Of a DNA stretch of 5,415 nucleotides, positions 5,079-5,415 are shown in pieces. The translations under genes and the position numbers were made by a program. The stretch spans positions 1 through 5,415 of the forward strand of contig DMMK01000364.1 in the NCBI GenBank assembly GCA_003453085.1, read 5' to 3'. Position 1 is the first letter of the stretch. Every line of letters begins with the position of its first letter. The notes below the pieces were generated by a model, which was not told the DNA's origin, made no database searches, and was given only the letters and a program-made list of their open reading frames with translations. Source of the stretch: Verrucomicrobiales bacterium. GTDB lineage: Bacteria; Verrucomicrobiota; Verrucomicrobiia; Verrucomicrobiales; Verrucomicrobiaceae.

Positions 5079-5415
5079 TCAGGCCACCACCAGCGTCACC
5101 GGGATGTTCCCGCGAGTGGCGTTGGAGTAAGGGCAAACGATGTGGGCTTTGGCCACGAGGTCTTCCACGACACTCTTCTCCAGGCCGGGAACATGGATGG
5201 TGAGCGTGACTTCCAGGCCGAAACCTTCGCCATCATCTCGAGCACCGATGCCCACCTGACCTGTCACGGTGGAGTCACTTGGGACAAGGATCTTGGCTTT
5301 GCCGGCGACGAACTTCAGTGCGCCCAGGAAACAGGCGGAGTAACCGGCGGCAAAAAGCTGCTCAGGGTTGGTGCCGGGCCCGCCGCCGCCACCGAGTTCC
5401 TTCGGTGTGGAAAGG
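5079..5415 (-). CDS. ohr: Organic hydroperoxide resistance protein (Ohr/OsmC family), C-terminal part
   Basis: The reading frame on the - strand ends at TGA 5081-5079 and runs off the window's right edge, leaving 111 codons plus one base. Ohr proteins are usually about 140 residues, so some 30 N-terminal residues, including the start and the catalytic Arg region, are outside. Two redox cysteines are present: Cys28 of the fragment in [12 protein letters not shown] (codon 5333-5331), the peroxidatic site, and Cys94 in [12 protein letters not shown], the resolving site. Their 66-residue spacing and the [10 protein letters not shown] signature fit the Ohr branch rather than OsmC. The enzyme is cytoplasmic and reduces organic and lipid hydroperoxides to alcohols, normally using lipoylated proteins as reductant. 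It is often controlled by OhrR, but its promoter is not in view. The Gly-rich [16 protein letters not shown] segment before Cys28 is typical of the family. Confidence 0.93.
   Translation of the reverse strand, partial: LSTPKELGGGGGPGTNPEQLFAAGYSACFLGALKFVAGKAKILVPSDSTVTGQVGIGARDDGEGFGLEVTLTIHVPGLEKSVVEDLVAKAHIVCPYSNATRGNIPVTLVVA

Overview
The window looks like ordinary chromosome from a member of the Verrucomicrobiota, possibly Prosthecobacter or Verrucomicrobium-like. This placement is an inference from gene content: a secreted FG-GAP/VCBS propeller protein, paralogous MFS permeases carrying an 'ILHAGWPAG' signature, and a divergent FmdB protein beginning MPTYVYE. The moderately high GC and the absence of Shine-Dalgarno sequences before the genes fit but do not prove it. 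There is no 16S rRNA or other phylogenetic marker in view.

Layout, left to right: (1) 43-1263 (+), a secreted protein with seven Ca-binding FG-GAP/VCBS motifs, probably a seven-bladed beta-propeller. It is followed by a hairpin terminator (1281-1327) whose right half overlaps a sigma70-like promoter for the next gene. (2) 1353-2867 (+) and 3013-4563 (+), two tandem paralogous MFS permeases separated by 145 bp without a strong terminator, then a strong intrinsic terminator (4597-4626). (3) 4712-4942 (+), a small FmdB-family protein that has lost the usual zinc-ribbon cysteines, with its own terminator (4947-4975). (4) 5079-5415 (-), the C-terminal 111 residues of an Ohr-type organic hydroperoxide reductase, cut off by the window edge. 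A 13-bp perfect stem at 5004-5035, with T-tracts on both sides, sits between the two convergent genes as a bidirectional terminator.

The two permeases are the core of the window. They share signatures along their whole length, so they are related by duplication, but they differ in architecture. The first has an extra pair of hydrophobic segments in the middle (predicted 14 TM) and the second does not (predicted 12 TM). Both carry a large hydrophilic insert before the last TM, in what should be a periplasmic loop, and the inserts differ in length and sequence. The second copy also has visibly lower GC in the same conserved block. Their substrates cannot be read from the sequence. The propeller protein upstream is exported and might act in the same outer compartment, but the terminator and promoter between them argue for separate transcription. 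The fmdB and ohr genes appear unrelated to the transporters. I see no defence system, CRISPR array, RNA gene, insertion sequence or phage gene.
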